NCBI GenBank assembly: GCA_017620395.1
Contig: JAFZQJ010000027.1
Location: forward strand, 18,331 to 82,330
Length of the DNA: 64,000 nt
DNA from: Clostridia bacterium
Lineage (GTDB): Bacteria > Bacillota > Clostridia > Oscillospirales > RGIG8002
Reading direction: 5' to 3'
Part shown: in pieces, positions 8,260 to 17,600 of the stretch
How positions within the stretch are numbered: position 1 is the stretch's first letter
Layout: every line of letters begins with the position of its first letter
Notes under the pieces: generated by a model
Databases searched by the model: none
What the model was told of the DNA's origin: nothing
Seen by the model: the letters and a program-made list of their open reading frames with translations, nothing else
Position numbers and translations under genes: made by a program

Positions 8260-11200
8260 ATGAAGAAATTATTGTCAGCACTGATACTGTTGTGTATGAT
8301 CGCCGGCGTTTTTGCGGGATCGTTCACGATAACTGCGTCGGCTTCGACGACGAAAGCCGAACTCGAACAGAAACTTATCGAGGCTCGCGAGCTTTATTTC
8401 TCCGGCGGAAGCGAGCAGACGAGAAAGTATCTCTACGGTAAGATCCTTGCCGCGGATTCCGTTGTGCTGGATGATTCCGCGGCGCAGGCGGAGATAGACG
8501 ACGCCTACAGCCGCCTTTCCGCGGCGATCGAAGGTTTCGTGCCGATGGAAATATCCGACAGAATCGACCTCAACGGCGTCGATAAGTGGACGGGCGAGCA
8601 GATCGAAAGAATGGGACATTTCGGTATTGCTTCGCAAATCGTCACCGACGTCAAGCCGGCCGGCGCGTCGCAGTCGCTGAAGCTGACGGCGTGGGACAGT
8701 TACGTTATGTTCATCAACCGGCCCGGCGAAGACGGCGCTTATTCGCCGTTCGGAGTCGAGATGTATTTTTCCGACGGCCTTGCAATGTGGCTGGCTTCGG
8801 ATAACTACGGCGCGGTCGGGAGCATCGAACTTTACGTCGGTAAAATGACCGCGGAATCGGAAGAAATGCTTTCGGTCTACGATATCCCCGTGACGAAAGA
8901 GGGCTACGTCTACGTTCCGTGGGAAATCTTCTATCCCGAAGTAACGACTCCCGATGCGAAGATAGACCTTTCCGGCGCGATGAACCTCATTGGCTTTGCC
9001 ATCAACGGTGAAGCGGGTGCGAGCGTTTATATTTCCGACGTCCACGCTTTCAAGGAGACGATCGAAACCGACGACCGCGTATATGCGGAGGATCCTGTCG
9101 CCGCGTTTGATGAAATAGACAACGACCACGTTTACAAGATATCCGATCCCGCGACCGGCAAGGTCGTCGCCTGGGGTCCGGAGCTTACGGAAACCGTCTT
9201 CAAATCGCAGGCTTCCAGCACCAGACTGGACTGGACTTCATCTGATCAGTCCTTCTCGCTCAGCGACAGCAACAGCTGCGACGTTACGCAGCAGTGGCAG
9301 ATTTACAAGATGCTGCGCAGCGGCGATTACAAGCTTATCAACCAGGGTACGTCCGCGTGTATGACACGCGGCAGGACTCTCGGCATTATCGAAAACGGCA
9401 GTCTTACGCTTGAACGGCACGAGGATCTCGACAACTCATATCAGAAGTGGAGCGTGACCGAGAGCAACGGCAGGTTTGTTTTCAAGAGCGGCAGCAAGTA
9501 TCTCGGCGTAAGCTCCGGAAAGCCCGCGCTCGTCAGCTCCGCTTACGAATGGGACGTTATCAAGTGCATATCGGACGAATGGGTAGAGGTCTGGGGCGAC
9601 GAATTCGACGGAAACTCGATAGACCGCACGAAGTGGAACGTCGCGAACGGTAAGGTGAGAGGCGACAGCGAGCCCGCGACATTCCGCGACGACCCCAACA
9701 ATATCTACGTCAAGAACGGCGAGCTCGTTATCAGAACCGTAAAAGAGGATTACGGCAACTATCACGCTACCTCCGGTTATATGGATACGCAGGGTATCTA
9801 CGGCGTTACCTACGGCAAGATCGAGATGCGTGCCAAGCTTACGGACGGCAAGCGTTCATGGCCGGCTTTCTGGTCGATGGGGCAGTACGGCAACTGGCCG
9901 TATAACGGCGAGCTCGATATGATGGAGTTCGATATAAGCGATAACGCCAGCGATCCGTACGCGATATACGGCACTAACCACTGGTTCGCGTATCAGGGCA
10001 ACCTTAACGGCAACGATACGAGCAACGATTATATGCAGCACGTTGCGAAGGGAACTACGATATATAACGAGAACAAAGAGCCCTACGCTGATGATTACCA
10101 CACATTCACGGTAGAATGGGATGAAACGCAGGCGCGCACCTACGTCGACGGCATGATGTATATGTCGATGCTGCTGAAGACGGACGAGCTCCGCTGGGGT
10201 TTCGGCGACAATCCTCACTATCTGATCGTCAACGTTTCCACCAAGGGGCCGGGCAACAATCAGATATACAGCGATATGGCGGACGAAACGTTTATGTACG
10301 TCGATTACGTCCGTGTTTACAAGCGCGCCGGCGAAGTTTCCGACGTTACCGCTTATGACGACGAAGTGCTCAATTCGTCGAAGGTTGTGACGGGCAGCGG
10401 CTGGATGTGCGCTCTCGACGCTTCTCCCGACGGCAGATACGTCGCGTCTTCCGACAGAGGCACGGTTTACCTTACCGACACGTCGGATAACTCGCTCATC
10501 AAAAGCAATTCCTGCGGATACAACGAGATCTCCAAGATACTCTATTCCGACGACGGCTCCAAGATCGCCGTAGCGTCGCGCGGGGATAAGGTGGTTATTC
10601 TTGACAGCCCCGCGCTGACGAGGAAAGCTACCGGTTCTTTCCCGCACGTATACGTCGAGGCTGTTGATTTCAGCAAAGACGGCAGCAAGCTATTCGCCGG
10701 AGGCAGGATCAGCGGAGAGGCGGACAGCTCGATCCCGAGCAAAGACGTTTCGCAATATGTTTATATAATGGATACGGCGACCGGCGCCGTTACGGAAGGC
10801 CCGTTTACCGGAACCAACATAAGGACTCTTAAGGTTTCGCCGGACGGCGCGAAGCTCGCCGCCGCCTGCGCAAACGGAAAGATAATCGTATACAGTATCA
10901 ACGGCGGCGCGCTCACGGAATACGCGGTCTTTACCGATCATGTCCGCTGCGCCAGAGGTCTTGACTGGTCTCCGGACGGTCTGCTGCTCGCGACTACCGA
11001 CGAGGGCGGTAAAATATTTGTATACGACGTCGATGCAAAATCGATGAAGTATGAAGCCGCGAATGTCAGCAGAGCCTCGATCCGCACCTGCGAATTCTCT
11101 CCGGACGGCAGCAAGCTGCTTGTCAGCGGCAGCGCTGACGGCGGCAGACTGTTTGACGCCGCGACCGGCAAGCTGATTTCCGTAATGGGCGGTTTCGGTC

Positions 11201-13524
11201 AGGCGGTCCCGACCGCGCATTGGTCTCCCGACGGGAATATGCTTCTGCTCATGAGCCTGGAGGGCTACGGCAGACTGTATACCGCAAACGGCGAATATCT
11301 CCGCACTCTCAACGGCAGACAGGAGGGCACCTACGCTATCCACAACGCCGTTTTCGCCGCCGGCGGAACAAAGATATACGGCATAACTTATCATAACAAA
11401 GCCAATACGCTTTGCTGGGATCTCGGTACCGGTAGCCTCGATACTTCTGAGCTCGAAGCGGCGCTTTGCGACGCGGCGGTCGCCAACCCCGCAGATTACT
11501 CCGCCCGCGCATGGGGCGTGCTCGAAGGCATACGCAATAAATACAAGAAGCTTACCCGTATTTACACCGCCGATCAGGCCGACGTTACCGCCGCTGCCGT
11601 AACCGTACGCTGCGCCCTCGCGCTGAAGGACAATGAGATCTTCGGTTTCAAGCCGTGGCAGACCTCCGATACGTCTCTTATGACTGTAACGACCTGTCGT
11701 GCTACGATGCGCGATACGTCGGATGAAGGAGTTACTCACAATTCGCTCTGCGTTTACTCCACGCGTACAAAGTGGGAGTTCAATAATAAGACCGGGGACG
11801 AGGTCATAAAGAATCCGTTTGTAGCCGATATGCGCGACTACAGCGGACTCAGATTCAAAACATACTCCACGAAAGCGGTAAACGACAGCGATATTCTCAT
11901 CGGTTATACCGGCGAGGACGGCGATACGATCTACAAGTTCAACGTCGGCGCGATAGATACCGCCAAGATGGAAGTCGTCGCCCCGTTCGATCAGTTCGAG
12001 CGCGTCAGCGGCGACGGGCAGCTTGATCTTTCAAGACTTGAGATCATAGGCTTTACCGGTGCGGGCAAGTCCACTACCGGCGTATACTACTACGATCTGA
12101 CCGCGTATCAGGATGAGGGCGAAATCCCCGTCGTCTTCGGCGTTGAAGAAGGCGGAGAATACGATCCGCCCGTCAGAATCACGTGGAGCGCCGGCAGGGG
12201 AGAACTGAACGGCCGCGACGTCGGATACGAAGTGACCGTCGACGAACCCGGCGACTATTTCCTGAAGGTTATCAACCTCGATAAAACCGTTACAGTCAGT
12301 TTCCGTGTGCGCGAGGGCGGAATGCCCGGCGATCTCGACGGCGACGGAGAAATAACCGTTTCCGACGTCCTGATCTGTCTCAGAGTCGCGGCGCGCCTTA
12401 TGACGGTCGACGCTGACTGCGACGCCAACGGCGACGGAGAGGTGGACGTGGCCGATGCGCTCACGCTGCTTCGTATCGCGCTCGGTATCGTTCCTCAGGG
12501 GCACGGCATACGCGGTATAGCGCTGATATGCGACGCTCCCGTCGACGAATGGGACGCTTTCACCGGCGCGGCGTATAAAGCGATCGACGATTTCGGCGCA
12601 AAGAATCATATTTATTGCTCCACGTATTATCCGCTCGGCGACGATTTCGATAACGGCCGCCTGATCGACGACGCTTCGGCCGAAGGGTGCGACGTCTTCG
12701 TTGTGCTCGGCTTTATGATGACCGATCTCGTTGCGGAAAAAGCGCCGCAGTATCCGGACGCGAAGTTCATCTTGATCGACGTTTCGCGCGACGAGCTGCT
12801 CGAAGCGGCGGGGGAGAACGGCTTTGACTACGGTAACGTTCTCTGCCTGACCTATCGCGAGGAGGTCGCCGGATTCCTTGCCGGCTATGCGGCGGTTAAA
12901 CTCGGATACAATAATCTCGGTTTCATCGGCGGAATGCCCATTCCCGCCGTTATGCGCTACGGTTACGGATTCCTGCAGGGAGCGGATGCCGCTTCGCGGG
13001 AACTGAGCATAACGGCGAACGTGAAGTTTGCCTATGCGAATTCCTTCGCTCCGTCGGAAGAGCTGACGGAAAAGATGTGCGCATGGTACGACGGCGGCGT
13101 GCAGGCGGTATTCGCATGCGGAGGAGGCATCTGCCTCTCCGTCGCCGAAGCCGCGCAGGAAAAGGGCGGCAAGCTGATCGGCGTCGACTCGGATCAGTCC
13201 GAGATGTTTGACGAAGGACTCGTCCTGACGTCCGCGGTAAAGGGCGTTTATCCGTCGGTTTTCAACAGCCTTGAAACGATAGAGGAAGGGAAGTGGGCCG
13301 ACTGCGCCGGCCGGCACTTCATTCTCGGAGTCAACGACCCGCAGAATCCGGAGAACAACTTTGTCCAGCTGCCGTATGAGACAACTCAGTGGAATCAGAC
13401 CTTCGGGCAGGAAGACTACGCGCAATTGATCTCGCTCCTGTGCGAAGGCGAACTGACCGTTTCCGACGAAATCGACGCCGCGCCGTCCGTTACTGCCGTG
13501 AGCGTCGAATACGTCGAGTTTTGA
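8260..13524 (+). CDS. Secreted GH16-like glucanase with beta-propeller, dockerin and C-terminal BMP/Med ligand-binding domain
   Basis: A 1754-residue secreted multidomain protein. Signal peptide at 1-30 (MKKLLSALILLCMIAG, ending near ASA). A helical FIVAR-like segment at about 32-90 is followed by a carbohydrate-binding-like beta region (about 95-270) and a ricin-like segment (about 285-435) with repeated QxW-type positions. The GH16 laminarinase/lichenase-like domain spans about 440-690. Its catalytic motif GELDMMEFD has the likely nucleophile Glu551 and acid/base Glu556. A WD40-like propeller spans about 700-1060, then a helical linker and beta-sandwich region, then a type I dockerin at about 1357-1413 with two Ca loops. 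After the dockerin, about 1415-1754 is a full BMP/Med-type solute-binding domain (FIGGMPIPAVMRYGYGF, IGVDSDQS), normally a separate lipoprotein. The frame is continuous through the junction. The RBS is GGGAGG. Confidence 0.88.
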   Translation: MKKLLSALILLCMIAGVFAGSFTITASASTTKAELEQKLIEARELYFSGGSEQTRKYLYGKILAADSVVLDDSAAQAEIDDAYSRLSAAIEGFVPMEISDRIDLNGVDKWTGEQIERMGHFGIASQIVTDVKPAGASQSLKLTAWDSYVMFINRPGEDGAYSPFGVEMYFSDGLAMWLASDNYGAVGSIELYVGKMTAESEEMLSVYDIPVTKEGYVYVPWEIFYPEVTTPDAKIDLSGAMNLIGFAINGEAGASVYISDVHAFKETIETDDRVYAEDPVAAFDEIDNDHVYKISDPATGKVVAWGPELTETVFKSQASSTRLDWTSSDQSFSLSDSNSCDVTQQWQIYKMLRSGDYKLINQGTSACMTRGRTLGIIENGSLTLERHEDLDNSYQKWSVTESNGRFVFKSGSKYLGVSSGKPALVSSAYEWDVIKCISDEWVEVWGDEFDGNSIDRTKWNVANGKVRGDSEPATFRDDPNNIYVKNGELVIRTVKEDYGNYHATSGYMDTQGIYGVTYGKIEMRAKLTDGKRSWPAFWSMGQYGNWPYNGELDMMEFDISDNASDPYAIYGTNHWFAYQGNLNGNDTSNDYMQHVAKGTTIYNENKEPYADDYHTFTVEWDETQARTYVDGMMYMSMLLKTDELRWGFGDNPHYLIVNVSTKGPGNNQIYSDMADETFMYVDYVRVYKRAGEVSDVTAYDDEVLNSSKVVTGSGWMCALDASPDGRYVASSDRGTVYLTDTSDNSLIKSNSCGYNEISKILYSDDGSKIAVASRGDKVVILDSPALTRKATGSFPHVYVEAVDFSKDGSKLFAGGRISGEADSSIPSKDVSQYVYIMDTATGAVTEGPFTGTNIRTLKVSPDGAKLAAACANGKIIVYSINGGALTEYAVFTDHVRCARGLDWSPDGLLLATTDEGGKIFVYDVDAKSMKYEAANVSRASIRTCEFSPDGSKLLVSGSADGGRLFDAATGKLISVMGGFGQAVPTAHWSPDGNMLLLMSLEGYGRLYTANGEYLRTLNGRQEGTYAIHNAVFAAGGTKIYGITYHNKANTLCWDLGTGSLDTSELEAALCDAAVANPADYSARAWGVLEGIRNKYKKLTRIYTADQADVTAAAVTVRCALALKDNEIFGFKPWQTSDTSLMTVTTCRATMRDTSDEGVTHNSLCVYSTRTKWEFNNKTGDEVIKNPFVADMRDYSGLRFKTYSTKAVNDSDILIGYTGEDGDTIYKFNVGAIDTAKMEVVAPFDQFERVSGDGQLDLSRLEIIGFTGAGKSTTGVYYYDLTAYQDEGEIPVVFGVEEGGEYDPPVRITWSAGRGELNGRDVGYEVTVDEPGDYFLKVINLDKTVTVSFRVREGGMPGDLDGDGEITVSDVLICLRVAARLMTVDADCDANGDGEVDVADALTLLRIALGIVPQGHGIRGIALICDAPVDEWDAFTGAAYKAIDDFGAKNHIYCSTYYPLGDDFDNGRLIDDASAEGCDVFVVLGFMMTDLVAEKAPQYPDAKFILIDVSRDELLEAAGENGFDYGNVLCLTYREEVAGFLAGYAAVKLGYNNLGFIGGMPIPAVMRYGYGFLQGADAASRELSITANVKFAYANSFAPSEELTEKMCAWYDGGVQAVFACGGGICLSVAEAAQEKGGKLIGVDSDQSEMFDEGLVLTSAVKGVYPSVFNSLETIEEGKWADCAGRHFILGVNDPQNPENNFVQLPYETTQWNQTFGQEDYAQLISLLCEGELTVSDEIDAAPSVTAVSVEYVEF

Positions 13525-13536
13525 AGGGATGACGCC

Positions 13537-13890
13537 GTGATATACGCGCACATAGGTGAAAACGTCTTGGAGATAGAGCTTGCGAATAACTCGTCGGCGG
13601 AAGCCTTCGCCGACCTGCTTTCGCAGGGCGACGTAACCGTAGAAATGCACGATTACGGCGGCTTTGAGAAGGTCGGTCCGCTCGGCGCGACGCTTCCGAG
13701 AAACGACGAAGCGATAACCACTGCGCCCGGCGACGTCATTCTTTACCTCGGCAATCAGATCACGATATACTATGACGTCAACTCCTGGACCTTCACGCGC
13801 CTCGGCAGAGTAAGCGGCCTTTCGCAGAGCGAGCTGAAAGCCGTGCTGGGCGGCGGAGAAGTTATCGTCAGGTTTTCACTCACTCGCTGA
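13537..13890 (+). CDS. Cyclophilin-like fold protein
   Basis: A 117-residue protein beginning at GTG 12 bases after the giant glucanase gene. The pattern of short beta strands with a central GPLGATLPRNDEAITTAPGD and then GDVILYLGNQITIYY is that of the cyclophilin-like domain family (Cyclophil_like2). These stand-alone proteins are often found near flavodoxins and have no established function. No signal peptide is present, so it should be cytoplasmic although its operon partner is secreted. It is terminated by a strong hairpin immediately downstream. Confidence 0.75.
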   Translation: MIYAHIGENVLEIELANNSSAEAFADLLSQGDVTVEMHDYGGFEKVGPLGATLPRNDEAITTAPGDVILYLGNQITIYYDVNSWTFTRLGRVSGLSQSELKAVLGGGEVIVRFSLTR

Positions 13891-13906
13891 ACGAAGCGGG
13901 ATAACA

Positions 13907-13941
13907 AAAAACGGACGGGCGCGGTGCGTCCGTCCGTTTTT
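13907..13941 (+). terminator. Rho-independent terminator after the cyclophilin-like gene
   Basis: AAAACGGACGG pairs with CCGTCCGTTTT around an 11-base loop and is followed by further T residues. It ends the plus-strand transcription unit of the GH16-BMP gene and its cyclophilin-like neighbour. Confidence 0.88.
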
Positions 13942-13960
13942 GATTCACTTCAAAAAGGTA

Positions 13961-13989
13961 AATAAAAGGGGCTGCCTTTCAGCAGCCCC
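13961..13989 (-). terminator. Rho-independent terminator of the minus-strand RNA unit
   Basis: GGGGCTGC and GCAGCCCC form a perfect 8-bp stem with a short loop. On the minus strand the stem is followed by TTTTATT, as expected for a terminator facing the promoter at 14332-14360. It sits tail to tail with the plus-strand terminator at 13907. Confidence 0.82.
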
Positions 13990-14325
13990 GTGCGTTGTTA
14001 GGTACAATCACAATTAAGAACCTTTCTCATATCCGCAACCTGCGGGACAAGCGGTAAATGTGAGTAACTCAGGTCTCCTTGGTGATTTCTCCTTTTCGCT
14101 TATTTTGGTCTTGTACGTCGACAGTGCGTCTTTGCTTTATTGCCCTAACGGGGCACCGCGGTATCCGCAAGGGGAGTGACCGCCGTCATTTCGCGTCAGA
14201 CGGTTTCAACGAGAGCGCCGTCCGCACAACGCGCCGCCGACGTGGCGGTATTTGAGGTGTACATGGGAATCGCCCCCTTAACTTTCCGACGAAATATCCC
14301 TTCCGGGAGTCCGTCTGTTCTTTAC
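13961..14325 (-). ncRNA. Candidate structured non-coding RNA of about 365 nt, family not recognised
   Basis: This stretch has no plausible protein gene on either strand but forms a complete minus-strand transcription unit, with a near-consensus extended -10 promoter at one end and an intrinsic terminator at the other. The predicted transcript folds into many local hairpins: CCGCC/GGCGG near 14235, GCCC/GGGC near 14146, and CCGCA/TGCGG near 14035. A 6-bp helix joins its 5' end (AAGAAC, from 14317-14322) to a segment near its 3' end (14016-14021). A possible pseudoknot pairs 14111-14116 with 14002-14007. I looked for tmRNA, RNase P, SRP, 6S and common riboswitch signatures and did not find them. 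It could be a trans-acting RNA or a decayed leader. The evidence is architecture and local pairing, not homology. Confidence 0.6.
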
Positions 14326-14331
14326 GCTTAT

Positions 14332-14360
14332 ATAATAGCAGGTCATTTCCGAATTGTCAA
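14332..14360 (-). promoter_or_regulatory. Strong sigma-A promoter for the minus-strand RNA
   Basis: On the minus strand TTGACA (14360-14355), a 17-base spacer and TATTAT (14337-14332) are preceded by a TG extended -10 element at the canonical position. Expected transcription start is near 14325. It drives no open reading frame. Confidence 0.82.
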
Positions 14361-14619
14361 TAGTTTTTTTGAAAAAACTTTAATTTTTTTGTACAAAACG
14401 CCTACAAACGTTTTCCTCAGCTGTTTGACGGAAGAAAAACGGAGCATTTTTACCGTTATTCCGCTCTTTTCCGACATATATCAGGCGGAAATATCACCGA
14501 TCAGTAATAATGTCACAATGCGACAAGAAAATAACATTAGTTTCTGATAATATATATACGAAAATGTGGTATTGTGCGCTGTTTTATGCGCTGATCGTAA
14601 TTATCTCGGAGGAATACTG

Positions 14620-17600
14620 ATGAAAACTGTGAAAAGAATCATTTCAACTGTTTTGTGTCTCGCTTTGCTCATTCCCGCGGCGGTAATACCGGCCGCGGCC
14701 GTCAGCACCGAAGAGCTTGAGGCGCTGTACGCGACTGCCGGCGCCCTGATTTACAGCGACGGCACTCACGCTTCGCGCAGGCAGCTCAAAGCCGCTTATG
14801 ATACTGCCGAGGCTGTGATTTCACAAGGCAACGCTTTGAATTCCGACATTGTCTCCGCGACGTCGCTGCTCTCCGCCGCGATAGACGGATTTGTCGCCGT
14901 GGAAGCGCCGGAAAGACGGGAGATCGCAGGTATCGCCGCATGGGATGCCGCGACTGTTTCCTCCTTTACAGACACCTCCGGATGCGCGGTCTTCTTCGGT
15001 GAGGATGCCGACCGCCGCGCTGCCGTCAAGGTCGTTACGGCGGGGAAGGACGTCGCGTATTTCTCCAACGCTGCCTCCGACGCCGCGATAGACGGCGCTT
15101 CGGTTTTCACCGGTGACATTACCGACACCGCCGGTCTGCGTTTCCGTACAAGCTTCAACGATCTTTCTCTCGTCGAGAGCGTCAGCGTCTCCGTCGGAGT
15201 CAGGAGCGCCGACGGAAGGAAGACCTATACCGCCGTCGGCATCCCGGCCAAAAACGGTTACGTTGCCGTCGACTGGGAGTTCTTCTATTCCGATTACGAT
15301 GCGATAGGGACCGGAGTCGACCTTGCGAACCTAAATTACGTTGCGTTCGCGTTCGAGGGAGTAAAGCCCGGCTTCATCGGCCTCGTTTCGGATCTCCACT
15401 GCTTTACCGAAAACATACTTGCCACCGAAAGGCCGGAGTACCGGGAGGTCAAAGCCGCTTCGATAATCTCCGGCAACTACTATAAAATCGTCGACAGCAA
15501 CACAGGTCTCGCGCTTACGCTTTCGGAGCGCGTAACGGATACCGAGACGATGACCGCGACCGGGTATGAAAACCGCATAGTCAACAAACAGTCCGGTCTT
15601 TCCGTAACGATGGAAGCGAGAAAAGAGGATCCGCGGCAGGAGTGGCAGATCTACCGCCACAATGACGGCACGTTCAGGATCATCAACAAAGACAGTTCGC
15701 TCGCGCTCAGCGCCAGCTATTATGTTCTCAGCTACACAATCGACACGTCCGTACTGAACCTCAGCGATACCGCGCAGGAATGGAGAGTAGCAAGATCGTC
15801 AAACGGTTTCAAGATTTCCGTTTCGTCTGCGAGCGCGTATTATATGAATTACAGCGGCGGAAACCTGAAAGCGTCCGGCGTGCAGCAGGTTTGGGACGTC
15901 TATGAATGCGTCCGCGGCGAATGGAATCAGGTTTGGAACGACGAGTTCGACGGCGACTCCATCGACCGCAGCAAGTGGACCGTATACGATGCTAAAAACC
16001 GCGGCGACACCGAGCCGGTCTATTTCCGCGACAACGAAAACAACGTCTGCGTCAGTGACGGCGACCTTATCATACGCACTAAGCGCGAAAACTACCTCGG
16101 CTACCCGACGACCGGCGCGTATCTGACCACCGAAGGGCATTATTACACGTCCTTCGGAAGGTTTGAAATGCGCGCGAAGCTGGCAGTGGGCGCGTGGATC
16201 TGGCCTGCGTTCTGGCTTCAGGGCGCTCCTCCTTCCAACTGGCCGCAGAACGGTGAAATCGACGTTATGGAGCTTGTCGGCGGCGGCAAAGAGGATTCCA
16301 AGCTGTACGGGACCTTCCACTGGCTCTCGGACTACGCGGACGGCAGCAGGGAGTTCGTCAAGGGCGTCGAATTCTATAACAAAAACAACGTCAGCCTCGG
16401 CGACGATTACCACACCTACGCCGTTGAATGGGAACACGACCAGATGCGTATCTACTTTGACGGTATGCAGTATGTATCCCTGAATCTGACCTCCGACAGC
16501 GAACGCTGGGGCTACGGCGATCTGCCGCATTATATTACTCTCAACACCTCGATCAGAGGCCCCGGGAACGATGAGATTTACCCTGATACCGCGGACGAAT
16601 CGGAGTTTATCATTGACTATGTGCGCGTATCCAAGCGCTCGGGTGATATGTCCGCTTCCACGGAGACCGCTGATTCCGCGCCGATAGAAGGGCAGAAAAT
16701 ATACGCAGGCATAATCGACGATGTGAACGTAGCGGCTTCGCCGGACGGCAACTTCTTCGTCGTCACCAACCGCTACGGCGACGTGAACCGGTTCAACGCC
16801 CGCACCGGCGAAAAGCAGAGTGCGGACGTAAACGACAGTACGGTCTTCTCCGCGCTCAAATACTCTCCGAGCGGCAGATTCATTGCCGCGGGTTCGAGGA
16901 TGAGCGGACTTGTCATTTATAAGAATTCGGATTTGTCAAGCAAATCCCGTGCGACCGTGAACGGGCTTTACTTCGAGTCACTGGCGTTTTCCGCCGATGA
17001 AAGCACTATCTACGCAGGCGGCAGAAACGACAACCAGGCCGGTGGCGCGTCAGATAACAAGTATTTATACGCCTTCGGAACGTCGTCGGGCTCCCAGCGC
17101 GGCAAGGTGTATATCGGCTCCGACGTAAGAAGCATAGCCGTTTCCGATGACGGAAAGTATATCGCTGCCGGAACTTCCTCCGGAAAGATTTACGTCGTCG
17201 ACGCGGATACTCTTGCGATAGAAGGCGAATGCGAAATGGAGGCGGTTGTCCGCAGCCTTGCTTTCATTCCGAGCAGCGATCGTTTTGCCGCTTCGGACGA
17301 GGCGGGTAATATAAAGGTGTTCGACGCTGAAACGCGCGGCGTTGTGATGACTCTCGATAACCCGGACGGCGCGTCCGTCTCATCGATAGAAATATCGCCT
17401 GACGGCAGCCGCCTTGTCGCGACTTCGACCGACAATAACGCAAGGCTTTTCGACCTCGGCAGCGGACGTCTCATCCAGCTGCTCGACGGCTTCACTCAGC
17501 AAACCACCGCCGCGAAGTTCTCCCGCGACGGCAACCGCATCGTAGTTTCCTCTCTTGACGGCACCGTCCGCGTTTACAGCGACTGCGGCGGACTGCTTTA

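Noticed and set aside
12031..13650. 539-codon minus-strand open frame inside the glucanase-BMP gene
   Set aside because: Antisense shadow of a well-supported coding region with clear dockerin and BMP motifs.
14140..14170. Bases resembling a T-box core (GGGGCACCGCGG) on the plus strand
   Set aside because: The rest of the T-box (stem I bulge, GNUG-type loop, terminator/antiterminator pair and a downstream synthetase or amino-acid gene) is missing, and the promoter and terminator face the other way.
13961..14325. tmRNA, RNase P RNA, SRP RNA or 6S RNA
   Set aside because: No tag-peptide frame or tRNA-like ends for tmRNA, no GAGGAAAGTCC-type core for RNase P, no GGAAGCAGC-type loop for SRP, and far too long and branched for 6S.
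14176..14547. Plus-strand open frame of 123 codons across the RNA unit and upstream of the second glucanase gene
   Set aside because: No ribosome-binding site, odd composition, frame runs through the minus-strand promoter, and no recognisable protein features. The minus-strand RNA unit explains the region better.
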